From an uncultured Terriglobus sp. (GTDB lineage: Bacteria; Acidobacteriota; Terriglobia; Terriglobales; Acidobacteriaceae), in assembly GCA_937859825.1 (NCBI GenBank), contig CALMAP010000160.1, positions 12,053 through 32,385 of the forward strand: a stretch of 20,333 nucleotides of DNA, read 5' to 3'. The first letter of the stretch is position 1; each line of letters starts with the position of its first letter. The position numbers and the translations under genes were made by a program. The notes under the pieces are model-generated. The model saw nothing but the letters and a program-made list of their open reading frames with translations, was not told where the DNA came from and made no database searches. Shown piece after piece: positions 7,730 through 15,001 of this stretch.

Positions 7730-8887
7730 TCATGCTGTCAGTCCATGCGCCGCAAGCTGCTGCAGCATGGTGTCCGCCTTGTCTTCAGCTTCCTGGGACT
7801 GCAGCCAATCTGCCAATTCCGCAAATCCTTCCTCATGCAATACCTGCGGCTCATACCCAAGCAGTTCCCGTGCCCGGGAAATGTCCGCGTAGCAGTGGCG
7901 AATGTCCCCGGCGCGGTACTTGCCCGTGATCACTGGCTCAATGCCCTTGGAACCGAGCGCCGCCGCAAGCAGTTCCGCAACGCGCCGGATGGAAACAGGA
8001 TTGCCGGAGCCTACATTGATGACCTGGCCATTGGATGCAGGTGCGTCCATCGCGAGAAGGTTGGCACGCACAATGTCGTGAATCGAGACAAAATCCCGCT
8101 GCTGCTCGCCGTCCTCGAAGATCAGCGGCTGCTTGCCATTGATCATGCGTGAGGCAAAGACCGCGGCCACGCCCGTATACGGGTTCGAGAGAGCCTGCCG
8201 CGTTCCGTAAATGTTGAAGAACCGCAGCGCGGTAACAGGCAGCCCATAGGTGCGGCCATAGATCATGCACAGCTCTTCCTGGTCTCGCTTGCTGAGGGCG
8301 TACATGCTGTTGATCTCGGAAGGCTTCTCCTCATCGGTGGGCACAGGTTTCAGCGGACCGCTGCCGCCTACGCTTACCTCCCACTCACCACGCTTCAACT
8401 GCTCCACCGTGCGCACGGGCGGTGCGTAGGCCCTGCCGTCATCGCCCACATAGCGGCCCTCGCCGTAGATGGACATGGAGGACGCAACCACGATCTTCTC
8501 GATCGGCGACCTGGTGTCAAGAATGGCCTGCAAGAGTTCCGCCGTACCCTGCGTGTTCACGCTCATGTAGCGGCTGATTTCGTACATGCTCTGGCCGACG
8601 CCGACTGTTGCGGCAAAGTGGTAGACCACATTGATTCCATCGAGGACGGACTTGAGCAGATTCGGGTCGCGCACGTCGCCGTGCACCAGTTCGACCTCGG
8701 TTGACAAGTAGTCTGGACGCACGCCACCGGGATGCACCTGGTTCGTCAGGTCGTCCAGTACGCGCACGGCGTGGCCCTGCCGCAGCAGGCCGTCCGCCAG
8801 ATGCGAGCCGACGAAACCGGCACCGCCGGTGATAAGGACCTGCCGCTTACGCGATGCAGGGAGTGTCTGTGCGCTCTGGATGCTCAA
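7730..8887 (-). CDS. Extended SDR, dTDP-L-rhamnose 4-epimerase-like, TTG start
   Basis: A 385-residue NAD-dependent epimerase. It has GGAGFVGSH (residues 21-29), HFAATVGVGQSMYEI, SSMSIYGEG (136-144), the catalytic Y196-x3-K200 (SMYALSK) and RFFNIYGTRQALSNPYTGV. The VGVGQSMYEI and SMSIYGEG wording matches WbiB-type dTDP-L-rhamnose 4-epimerases, which convert dTDP-L-rhamnose to dTDP-6-deoxy-L-talose; this is family knowledge, not a tested assignment. The start is TTG (complement 8885-8887) in a TTGA overlap with the stop of the glycoside-hydrolase-like gene; GAGG lies 10 bases upstream. The C-terminal 25 residues are acidic and helical, slightly longer than I expect. It is the second gene of the operon and likely supplies a deoxysugar donor to the downstream transferases. 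Confidence 0.85.
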   Translation of the reverse strand: MSIQSAQTLPASRKRQVLITGGAGFVGSHLADGLLRQGHAVRVLDDLTNQVHPGGVRPDYLSTEVELVHGDVRDPNLLKSVLDGINVVYHFAATVGVGQSMYEISRYMSVNTQGTAELLQAILDTRSPIEKIVVASSMSIYGEGRYVGDDGRAYAPPVRTVEQLKRGEWEVSVGGSGPLKPVPTDEEKPSEINSMYALSKRDQEELCMIYGRTYGLPVTALRFFNIYGTRQALSNPYTGVAAVFASRMINGKQPLIFEDGEQQRDFVSIHDIVRANLLAMDAPASNGQVINVGSGNPVSIRRVAELLAAALGSKGIEPVITGKYRAGDIRHCYADISRARELLGYEPQVLHEEGFAELADWLQSQEAEDKADTMLQQLAAHGLTA

Positions 8888-9888
8888 GCTGTAATTACCT
8901 CGCTCTGTTCGTTCTCAATTTGTTCGATCTCTTCACGCCTGCGTTTCATCTGCGGCAGGTCATACAGCGATCCCGCAGCTTCGTTCACCGGACCGGTCTG
9001 CCCCGGCGAGGCATAGCGCTTCACTGCCCACTCAGCGAACTCCGCAAAGTCTGCGATGTCCTTCGGCGGACTGGTGTGATGGTCCTCCAGCCCGAGATGG
9101 CCGGGGGTGAAGCAGAGCGTCATCGCGACCTGAAAGTCCGCCAGCGCCGTAAACATTTGGTCGAACCACTCCGCTGCGTTGGGCCGGTAGGCATCGGCCC
9201 AGCTTAGCCCCGTCCGCAGATACTTCACATGGTGCGCCTTCATCCACGCAACTGCGTCGGCAAGCCGGTGGTCCTCAAAGTGGAACCACTGGCACAGGCC
9301 CACGGAGCCGTCTTTTGGAAAGTCCGCCGCGGCCAGCTTGGGCGTGCCATCATGCTTCAGCAGGCCCAGGTAATAGTGCCGGTAATACGAAGATCCTTCC
9401 GCCTCTTTGTGGCGCGTCTCTGCAGGCCAACTCGGCGGCAGGTCGTAGAGCGAATACCAGTGGATGCGGGGTGTCTTGCCCCGGATGAGCTCGACCGTCC
9501 GGTTGAACCCCATCTGCGCAACCTCTTCGAGACCGAAGGACGAGCAGCCGACTTCCGTGACCCACACCGGCTTGCCCGTGACCGCGGCCGCCTCCGCAAT
9601 CCTGGCCGGCCACTCCGTCAGTTGCCAGTGGTTCCAGTCCAGGGGGAAACCGTGGATCGCAACGGCATCCACATGGTCCATCACGCCATAGCCTGTTTGC
9701 AGGCGCAGCCAGTCGGGGTCCCCGCTGGAAACACCCCCCAGCACGATCGGCAACGCCCGGTTCACGGCGCGCATGGCCATGGCACCCAGCTTCACCATTT
9801 CCGCAAACTGCGTCCAACCGGGATCCAGATGAAAGTTCCAGTGCGACAGATTGTTCGGCTCGTTCCAGACGACGACTGCTTCCACCAT
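8884..9888 (-). CDS. Glycoside-hydrolase-like (beta/alpha)8 protein with permuted strand order
   Basis: From the ATG at 9886-9888 the protein has 334 residues and starts at VVVWNEPNN, the acid/base motif (E10) that ends strand 4 in clan GH-A hydrolases such as GH5 and GH39. Then come strand 6 (VDAVAIHGFP), the nucleophile strand 7 (KPVWVTEVG, E112), strand 8 (RIHWYSLYDL) and the usual closing YLGLLKHDGTPK. Only after this, at residues 197-292, come what look like strands 1-3: GLCQWFHFED, VKYLRTGLSWADAYR and VAMTLCFTP, plus the helix FAEFAEWAVKRY that normally leads into WNEPN. No signal peptide is seen, so it probably acts inside the cell. The frame extends to a TTG at 9939 but no barrel motif lies there. 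It heads the sugar operon and overlaps the next gene as TTGA. Substrate unknown. Confidence 0.75.
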   Translation of the reverse strand: MVEAVVVWNEPNNLSHWNFHLDPGWTQFAEMVKLGAMAMRAVNRALPIVLGGVSSGDPDWLRLQTGYGVMDHVDAVAIHGFPLDWNHWQLTEWPARIAEAAAVTGKPVWVTEVGCSSFGLEEVAQMGFNRTVELIRGKTPRIHWYSLYDLPPSWPAETRHKEAEGSSYYRHYYLGLLKHDGTPKLAAADFPKDGSVGLCQWFHFEDHRLADAVAWMKAHHVKYLRTGLSWADAYRPNAAEWFDQMFTALADFQVAMTLCFTPGHLGLEDHHTSPPKDIADFAEFAEWAVKRYASPGQTGPVNEAAGSLYDLPQMKRRREEIEQIENEQSEVITA

Positions 9889-10031
9889 GCTTGCTGGCCT
9901 GTCTCGCTCTCTTTGCCGGTGCTGCCGAAATCGCAGCAAGCCGGAACTTCAATCATCTAAGTAGATGCTCAGGTTAGTACGTTTTGTCGCTTCTGTCTTC
10001 CCAGGACCGTTCGCCGCTCATTCCTTGGTAG

Positions 10032-10120
10032 GGGCAAGCTGCCAGTTGCCCTATCGCAACCGCCCGGCTTGCCGTGTACACTAACGCAGTACGCACCCTC
10101 GCGGAAGAACCTGCTTCCGC
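10032..10120. other. Hairpin-forming segment between the sugar operon and the tRNA gene
   Basis: Within the 239-base gap 9889-10127 there are inverted repeats. GGGCAA (10032-10037) pairs with TTGCCC (10046-10051) over an 8-base loop. GGCAAGC (10033-10039) can instead pair with GCTTGCC (10067-10073), so the two folds exclude each other. A perfect 7-bp stem, GCGGAAG (10101-10107) with CTTCCGC (10114-10120), ends 7 bases before the tRNA. On the minus strand this segment could be in the leader of the sugar operon; on the plus strand it could be in the tRNA precursor. No T-run follows, so these are not typical terminators. No clear promoter hexamers were found in either direction. Confidence 0.4.
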
Positions 10121-10127
10121 ACCGTGT

Positions 10128-10204
10128 CGGGACGTGGCTCAGCCTGGTAGAGCGCACCCTTGGGGTGGGTGAGGTCGCTAGTTCGAATCTAGTCGTCCCG
10201 ACCA
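10128..10204 (+). tRNA. tRNA-Pro (anticodon GGG)
   Basis: A complete 77-base cloverleaf. The acceptor stem is CGGGACG with CGTCCCG, the D stem GCTC/GAGC with loop AGCCTGGTA, the anticodon stem CACCC/GGGTG with loop TTGGGGT (anticodon GGG), and the T arm GCTAG-TTCGAAT-CTAGT. The discriminator is A and the CCA end is encoded. It reads proline CCC and, by wobble, CCU codons. It stands alone on the plus strand between the divergently oriented sugar operon and a secreted hydrolase. No copy of its 3' end was noticed elsewhere in the window, so nothing shows it was used as an integration site here. Confidence 0.97.
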
Positions 10205-10316
10205 TTTACTTCCTCCTATAAAACTCTATTGCTACCGCAGATAACGGTTCCGCTGCAGGCGGAAAACGTTTCGCGTATGCTTTTGGCAATCCACTCTCTT
10301 GAGACGTTCTGCCCTG

Positions 10317-11504
10317 ATGATCTCCGGCTGTCGACGTAGCGCCGTGCATACACTTGCACGATTCACCTTGCTTGCGGCCAGTCTGCTTGCCCCGCTGTAT
10401 GCGGCCGCGCAGAACACACCCGTGCCGACGGGCGAGCCCGAGGTACTGCAGACGCCTGCTGGCACGACGGAAGTCGGCGTGCTGACGGGTGCGGAGTACC
10501 GTATCGACGTTCCCGGCAACTGGAACCGCGGGCTGGTGGTCTTCTACCACGGCTACTCCGAACGACCTTTTCGCTACCGCCTGGATGGCTCTATTGGCTC
10601 GCAGGCCGAGCCCATGCTGAAACGCGGCTACGCCATCATCCAGAGCGGCTACTCCGAAACCGGATGGGCATTGCGCGTGGCCTACCCGGAGACCGAGGCG
10701 CTGCGACGCTACTTCATTAAAAAATACGGCAACCCGCGCGAGACGATCGCCGCCGGTGGCTCCATGGGCGGTGCGCTCACCATGATCACCATGGAACTGA
10801 ACCCCAAGAACGTCTACACCGCCGGCCTTGACCTCTGCGGTGCGGTGGGCCCCAGCTTCGTGCACCTGAACCGCCGTTTTGCATGGCGTGCAGCGTTCGA
10901 CTACTACTTCCCCGGGCTGATGCCGCCGCTCGACCCCGTTCCCCCAGCATTCGAGGAAAGCGAGGCGCTGCGCCAGCGGGTCGTCGCCGCCCTGAAAGCG
11001 AAGCCGGACGCGGCGCTCGCCATGCGCAACCTTACCGGCCTGCACAGCGACATCGAAGTCGCGCGTGCCGTGGGCTACTACACCTATGTGGTCGGCGATC
11101 TGCAGAAGAAGGCAGGCGGCAATCCCTTCGACAACCGGAACTACCTTTACACCGGCACAAGCACCGACACAAAGACCGATTACGCCCTGAACGACGGCGT
11201 GCGCCGGTACGCAGCCGATCCAAAGGCGCAGAGCTATCTGATGGCGCACTATTCGCCCAGCGGCAGGCTCACGCGCCCCATGCTGGCGCTGCACACGATT
11301 TACGACCCGCTTATCCCGGCGACTACGCTCTCGCTATACAACTCAGAGGTAACGGCAGCGGGCTTTGCGCAGAATCTGGTTCAACAGTACGTGCACCGGG
11401 AAGGCCATTGCACCTTCACCTCAGACGAGGTAGGCCGCGCTTTTGATGAACTCATCCGCTGGGCGCATACCGGCGTCGCACCCCAGGCAGGTCTGCTCCG
11501 CTAG
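10317..11504 (+). CDS. Secreted alpha/beta hydrolase (serine esterase/peptidase-like)
   Basis: From ATG 10317 the protein has 395 residues with a signal peptide (CRRSAVHTLARF, then LLAASLLAPLYAAA) and a likely cut before QN at about residue 31-32. An alternative TTG at 10299 would add six residues. The mature part is an alpha/beta hydrolase: NWNRGLVVFYHGYS near residues 69-81 provides the oxyanion-loop strand, GGSMGG holds the nucleophile Ser149, IYDPLIP gives a likely acid Asp, and REGHCTF gives the late His. It should cleave an ester or related bond outside the cytoplasm; the substrate is unknown and a feruloyl-esterase-like role is only one option. Shine-Dalgarno signals are weak at both starts. 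It is a single gene after the tRNA and converges on the kinase remnant. It has no evident link to the sugar operons. Confidence 0.83.
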   Translation: MISGCRRSAVHTLARFTLLAASLLAPLYAAAQNTPVPTGEPEVLQTPAGTTEVGVLTGAEYRIDVPGNWNRGLVVFYHGYSERPFRYRLDGSIGSQAEPMLKRGYAIIQSGYSETGWALRVAYPETEALRRYFIKKYGNPRETIAAGGSMGGALTMITMELNPKNVYTAGLDLCGAVGPSFVHLNRRFAWRAAFDYYFPGLMPPLDPVPPAFEESEALRQRVVAALKAKPDAALAMRNLTGLHSDIEVARAVGYYTYVVGDLQKKAGGNPFDNRNYLYTGTSTDTKTDYALNDGVRRYAADPKAQSYLMAHYSPSGRLTRPMLALHTIYDPLIPATTLSLYNSEVTAAGFAQNLVQQYVHREGHCTFTSDEVGRAFDELIRWAHTGVAPQAGLLR

Positions 11505-11517
11505 CTTGAACTGAAGA

Positions 11518-11858
11518 TCATGCCCGGCTCACCGGTTGACCACTGCCTGCCCTTTCCCGGCTTCTGAGCAGCCTGCCCTGGTAGATGGAGAGCACCGTAC
11601 CGAACAGGTCGTGGAACGTGACTGCCTTGGGCTTGGTACTTTGCCGGTAAAACTGCAGCGTCTGTTCGTGATTACCGAGACACGCCGCAACTCCCGCTCC
11701 TCTACATCGATGTATTGCTGGGTCTCTTCGGGCTTTTCGCTGGCGCGCGCCAGATAAAGCAGGTTGGTCACGCTTCCAGGGGCTTGTTGATCTCGTGGCC
11801 GATCGACGCGGCCAGTCTGCCGACCGCTTCTGCTGGTGATTCATCCCTCAATATCTTA
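11518..11858 (-). pseudogene. Decayed sensor histidine kinase fragment (two frameshifts)
   Basis: Three minus-strand frames join into a histidine kinase dimerisation segment. The first gives AVGRLAASIGHEINKPLEA, with the phospho-acceptor His codon at 11795-11797, then a stop. After an apparent loss of one base near 11771 the next frame continues TNLLYLARASEKPEETQQYI and RELRRVSVITN. After another one-base loss near 11664 the third continues QTLQFYRQSTKPKAV and FGTVLSIYQGRLL before stopping. Both sites look like a CC pair reduced to C. No ATP-binding domain follows and no convincing sensor domain precedes it, so this is a remnant, not a sequencing slip in a whole gene. The rest of 11505-12033, including 11859-12033, shows no gene I can support. 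Confidence 0.75.
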
Positions 11859-12033
11859 ATCGGACAGGAAGGCGCTCCATGCTGACCGATACAGCGACAG
11901 TGCCCGGTACATGTGGCGGCTTTCTTTGCAGGAGCTACGCATGCCCAACTCGTTTCGGAGCCGCAGGGGGCGCGCACATCGGTCGGAAGGAGCTTTGGCT
12001 GAAAGCGCACGGTTCCCGGCCAGAAGTACCGGC

Positions 12034-13056
12034 TTAGGTCGCCCGGCGCTCCTGCTCCCAAGCGATGGCGTCTGCGATACCAGCTTCTTTTGAAGTCTGC
12101 GGACGCCACTGCAGAAAGCGTGTCGCCTTGCTGTTATCGGCAACAAAGTATTTCTGGTCATTGGCGCGCCACGGCAACGTCACAGGATGCATGCGGACCC
12201 GCAGCTTCTGCTCCAGGTGCAGAAACAACTCGCGCAAAGACATGCTGTTCTCATACCCGCCGCCGATATTGAAGGCCTGCCCTTTTGCCTGCTGCACATG
12301 ATCATGCGCGGCAAGATAACATCGCACCGCATCGGAGACGTGTAACAGGTCGCGTACCTGCTTGCCATCGCCGTTCATGGTAAAGGTGTGCGCCGGGTCG
12401 GCCGCAGTCTGCATCGCCTGCTGGCAAAACCAGCCTACCCAGCCCTGATCGAAGGTGGAGATCTGCCTTCCGCCATAGATCGTGGAATGGCGAAACACCA
12501 CCGCGTTCACGCCGAAGTTGCGCGCGTATTCCAGCATGTACTGGTCGGCCGCACCTTTGCTGCAGCCATACGGTGTAAAGAACTCAAGCCGGGCGTGCTC
12601 GTCGATGCCCTTTGCGCCCTCAGGCTCCCACCGCGTCGGCAGCTCGCGCAGAACGCAGTTCTCAAGCTCGCCGTAGACTTTGTTACTTGAGGCATAAACC
12701 ACGGTCGCTTCAGGAGCAAGCAGCCGCACCGCCTCAAGCACGTTGATCGAGCCAAGCACATTTACCTCGAAATCCCGCCGCGGGTTTTCAAGCGAAGTGG
12801 TCATCGCCACCTGGCCAGCCAGATGAAAGACGCAGTCGATCTTGTGCTTGCGGAAGACGCTTTCAACATCTGCGGCATTGCGCGTGTCCGCGTGATAAAA
12901 GCTGAACTCACCCCGGTCGCGTAACCATTGCAGGTTGGTCGGCGTACCGGGCCGCGTGAAGTTATCCAGCACAATAACTTTTTTTCCCTGGCGAATCAGT
13001 TCTGCCGTAAGATTGCTGCCGACAAACCCACAACCGCCCGTTACCAAATAAGCCAA
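12034..13056 (-). CDS. Extended SDR, CDP-paratose 2-epimerase-like (copy B), TTG start
   Basis: A 340-residue NAD-dependent epimerase close to the full RfbE (CDP-tyvelose epimerase) pattern: TGGCGFVGSN (6-15), HLAGQVAMTTS (78-88), SSNKVYGEL, TPYGCSKGAADQYMLEYAR with Y163 and K167, and IYGGRQISTFDQGWVGWF. RfbE itself inverts C2 of CDP-paratose to give CDP-tyvelose, a 3,6-dideoxyhexose donor. No 3,6-dideoxysugar synthesis genes are in view, so the substrate is open. The start is TTG (complement 13054-13056), one base after the preceding TAA, with GGGAGAAGGGAAG upstream. It is the last gene of the second sugar operon and shares many motifs with the SDR at 6438-7565, but matches RfbE more closely. 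Downstream lies the kinase remnant. Confidence 0.87.
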   Translation of the reverse strand: MAYLVTGGCGFVGSNLTAELIRQGKKVIVLDNFTRPGTPTNLQWLRDRGEFSFYHADTRNAADVESVFRKHKIDCVFHLAGQVAMTTSLENPRRDFEVNVLGSINVLEAVRLLAPEATVVYASSNKVYGELENCVLRELPTRWEPEGAKGIDEHARLEFFTPYGCSKGAADQYMLEYARNFGVNAVVFRHSTIYGGRQISTFDQGWVGWFCQQAMQTAADPAHTFTMNGDGKQVRDLLHVSDAVRCYLAAHDHVQQAKGQAFNIGGGYENSMSLRELFLHLEQKLRVRMHPVTLPWRANDQKYFVADNSKATRFLQWRPQTSKEAGIADAIAWEQERRAT

Positions 13057-13057
13057 C

Positions 13058-13804
13058 TTAGTTTCTTCCCTTCTCCCGCTCTAACTCTTCGTTCCGAAAC
13101 CGCAGCATCTTTCTCATGGAACTTAGATAAGTTAATAGAAACAGGGGAAGATTGCGCTTACTCTCTCCTGCCTTGCGCTGCTCGAACGTCATGGGAACCT
13201 CAAGCACCGTGGACTTCGTGGGCCCATAGACCAGCCGGATCAGGATCTCCTCCACGATGTCGAAGTTATTCGAGACAAGCGACAGCGACCGCACCTGGTC
13301 GCCACGATAGAGACGGAAGCTGTTACTCACGTCTTCCGCCGGCAGCTTGAATGCAAGACGATACGCAATGTTTAATACGCGGCTCATCAGGATCAGGATG
13401 TAAGGATTTTCGGTATTGCCCCCTTTTACGTAGCGAGACCCGATCACGACATCGGCCAGCGTGCGGCTGTTCCATAACTTGCCCGTGTCTTTAGGGTTAT
13501 GCGAGCCGTCGGAGTCCATAAGCAGCACGTACTTACCGCGTGATGCCAGGATGCCGGAACGCACCGCGTCGCCGTAGCTCTCACCGCCTGTACGCGGCCT
13601 GTGGGTCACGCCGTTCGCGGCACAGACTGCGGCAGTATCGTCCAGCGGCTGCATGGAATCGGAGACGATGATCTCGTAACGATTCGAGAGCCCCTGCACG
13701 ACCGGAACAAGCCCGGGAAGCAGGGTGCGAAGCGAATCGGCCTCACGATAGGCCGGCAGAACAACGGACAGTTCTACGGTGGGAAGCTCGACGGGTTCAC
13801 GCAT
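13058..13804 (-). CDS. GT2 glycosyltransferase, DPM1-like (polyprenyl-phosphate sugar synthase type)
   Basis: A 248-residue GT-A-fold transferase. It has LSVVLPAYREADSL (12-25), a first acidic site around D49 (IVSDSMQPLDDT), the metal-binding DSD at 97-99 (LLMDSDGSHNP), VIGSRYVKGG, and the closing FEQRKAGESKR. These are the marks of dolichyl/polyprenyl-phosphate mannose synthase-like GT2 enzymes, which load one sugar onto a lipid phosphate at the membrane for later use across it. No membrane segments follow the catalytic domain, unlike two-domain bacterial forms. The ATG (13802-13804) overlaps the end of the preceding SDR by 8 bases, so translation is coupled. It may charge a carrier lipid with the sugar made by the flanking SDR enzymes; that is inference. 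Confidence 0.85.
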   Translation of the reverse strand: MREPVELPTVELSVVLPAYREADSLRTLLPGLVPVVQGLSNRYEIIVSDSMQPLDDTAAVCAANGVTHRPRTGGESYGDAVRSGILASRGKYVLLMDSDGSHNPKDTGKLWNSRTLADVVIGSRYVKGGNTENPYILILMSRVLNIAYRLAFKLPAEDVSNSFRLYRGDQVRSLSLVSNNFDIVEEILIRLVYGPTKSTVLEVPMTFEQRKAGESKRNLPLFLLTYLSSMRKMLRFRNEELEREKGRN

Positions 13805-14786
13805 GAAGTGGGCAGGGCTCTTTCATCTTAAGTGCCGGGTACTGTTCCTGTCCCAATTCCCAAACCGCCCTCGCCAGCGGAACCTCCGGCTGCCATCCCA
13901 GCACCTCGCGTGCGTGCGCTATGTCGGCAACGGAATGCATCGGTTCAAAGGGATGCATCTTTACCGCGCCGTATTCGATTTTCGGTGCAATCTCCAGTTC
14001 CGCACAGACTTTCTCCACAAGTGACCGAAGCGGCACAGACAGACCACTGCCCAGGTTGTACTTCTCGGTCGTCCCGGCCTGTGGTGCTTCAATCGCCAGC
14101 TCCACGGCACGCGCGATGTCATTCACCGCGCAGAAGTCGCGCACCTGCCTGCCTTCGGTCATGGGCAGGACCTCGCCTGAAACTGCAGCGGCAAGGATGC
14201 GCGGGAAAAGGCGCTCACCGCCATCGTGCGCGCCGGTAAACGCAAAGGGACGCACAATGGTGAGCCGACGCTTGAACTCTGCCGCGGCAGCCTGCAGCAT
14301 GGAGTCGCCCGCGGCCTTGCTCGCCCCGTAGGGGTGCAGCGTCTCGATGGGGTCGGTCTCGCGCAGCGGACGTCCCTGCTCCCGGTAGACCAGCCCTGTG
14401 CTCACGTAGATGAAGTGCGATTGATGATCGAAACGGCAATTCATCTGGAAGAGTCGCATGGTCGATTCCACATTGAAGTGCATCAGGTCGAACCAGGATC
14501 CCTTTGGGGGCCTCAGACCGCTGGCCGCGCAGTGCACGATCACGTCCGGATTGACTCGCTCGAAAATCTGCGCCGTGTGGATCGCGTCACTCAACTCGTG
14601 GTCGACAAACTGCACGTGCTCCGACAACGAATCCAGCTTTGCATGCCGGGTGCGTAAAGGAGCGACGATGTCGTACCTGCCTGCATCGGCAAGCCGCCGC
14701 AGCACATTAAAACCCAGCGTTCCGCTGCCGCCGGTCACCAGGATGCGCTTGCGTTCAGAGCGCCCCGCGCCTCGGTCCTGCTTCAT
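13797..14786 (-). CDS. Extended SDR sugar-nucleotide reductase/epimerase
   Basis: From ATG 14784-14786 the protein has 329 residues. It shows an NAD(P)-binding GGSGTLG (19-25), IVHCAASG, the catalytic region IYVSTGLVY and Y153-x3-K157 (HPYGASKAAG), and RQVRDFCAVNDIARAV. This is an extended SDR of the type that reduces or epimerises 4-keto sugar nucleotides. Its partnership with an RfbE-like epimerase suggests a paratose- or abequose-synthase-like role, but that is a guess from context. I chose the ATG because AAAGG lies 9 bases upstream; the in-frame TTG at 14793-14795 directly follows that AAAGG and so has no spacing. It is the first gene of the three-gene minus-strand operon. Confidence 0.82.
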   Translation of the reverse strand: MKQDRGAGRSERKRILVTGGSGTLGFNVLRRLADAGRYDIVAPLRTRHAKLDSLSEHVQFVDHELSDAIHTAQIFERVNPDVIVHCAASGLRPPKGSWFDLMHFNVESTMRLFQMNCRFDHQSHFIYVSTGLVYREQGRPLRETDPIETLHPYGASKAAGDSMLQAAAAEFKRRLTIVRPFAFTGAHDGGERLFPRILAAAVSGEVLPMTEGRQVRDFCAVNDIARAVELAIEAPQAGTTEKYNLGSGLSVPLRSLVEKVCAELEIAPKIEYGAVKMHPFEPMHSVADIAHAREVLGWQPEVPLARAVWELGQEQYPALKMKEPCPLHA

Positions 14787-15001
14787 CCGACCCAACCTTT
14801 ACGCAATGCATGCCTTGATGACCGTGCGCGGATTCAAGCAAAACACACCGTCTACCGAACCGCAACCGCAGGGTCCTTGTATATCCTCTCTGGGCGTCTA
14901 CCAGCGTGCTATTCGCCCGCAAGCCGCTGATACGGGTCGAGCCTGGACGGGTGGCATTGCCGGAACGCCACGATCTCAACAGAATGGTGCTTTCAGAGGA
15001 A

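Noticed and set aside
9889..9939. Upstream TTG start for the hydrolase-like protein
   Set aside because: The added 17 residues are arginine-rich with no barrel motif and there is no clear ribosome site before the TTG; the start cannot be fully settled without proteomics.
10178..10204. tRNA 3' end as an attachment site
   Set aside because: No direct repeat of the tRNA end and no integrase was noticed in the window.
10206..11294. Long minus-strand open frame (362 codons) opposite the secreted hydrolase
   Set aside because: The plus frame has a signal peptide and a complete hydrolase motif set; the minus frame has only His/Val/Gly-rich antisense composition.
11879..12037. Small plus-strand frame (52 codons)
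   Set aside because: No ribosome site, no recognisable similarity, and it lies in a decayed region.
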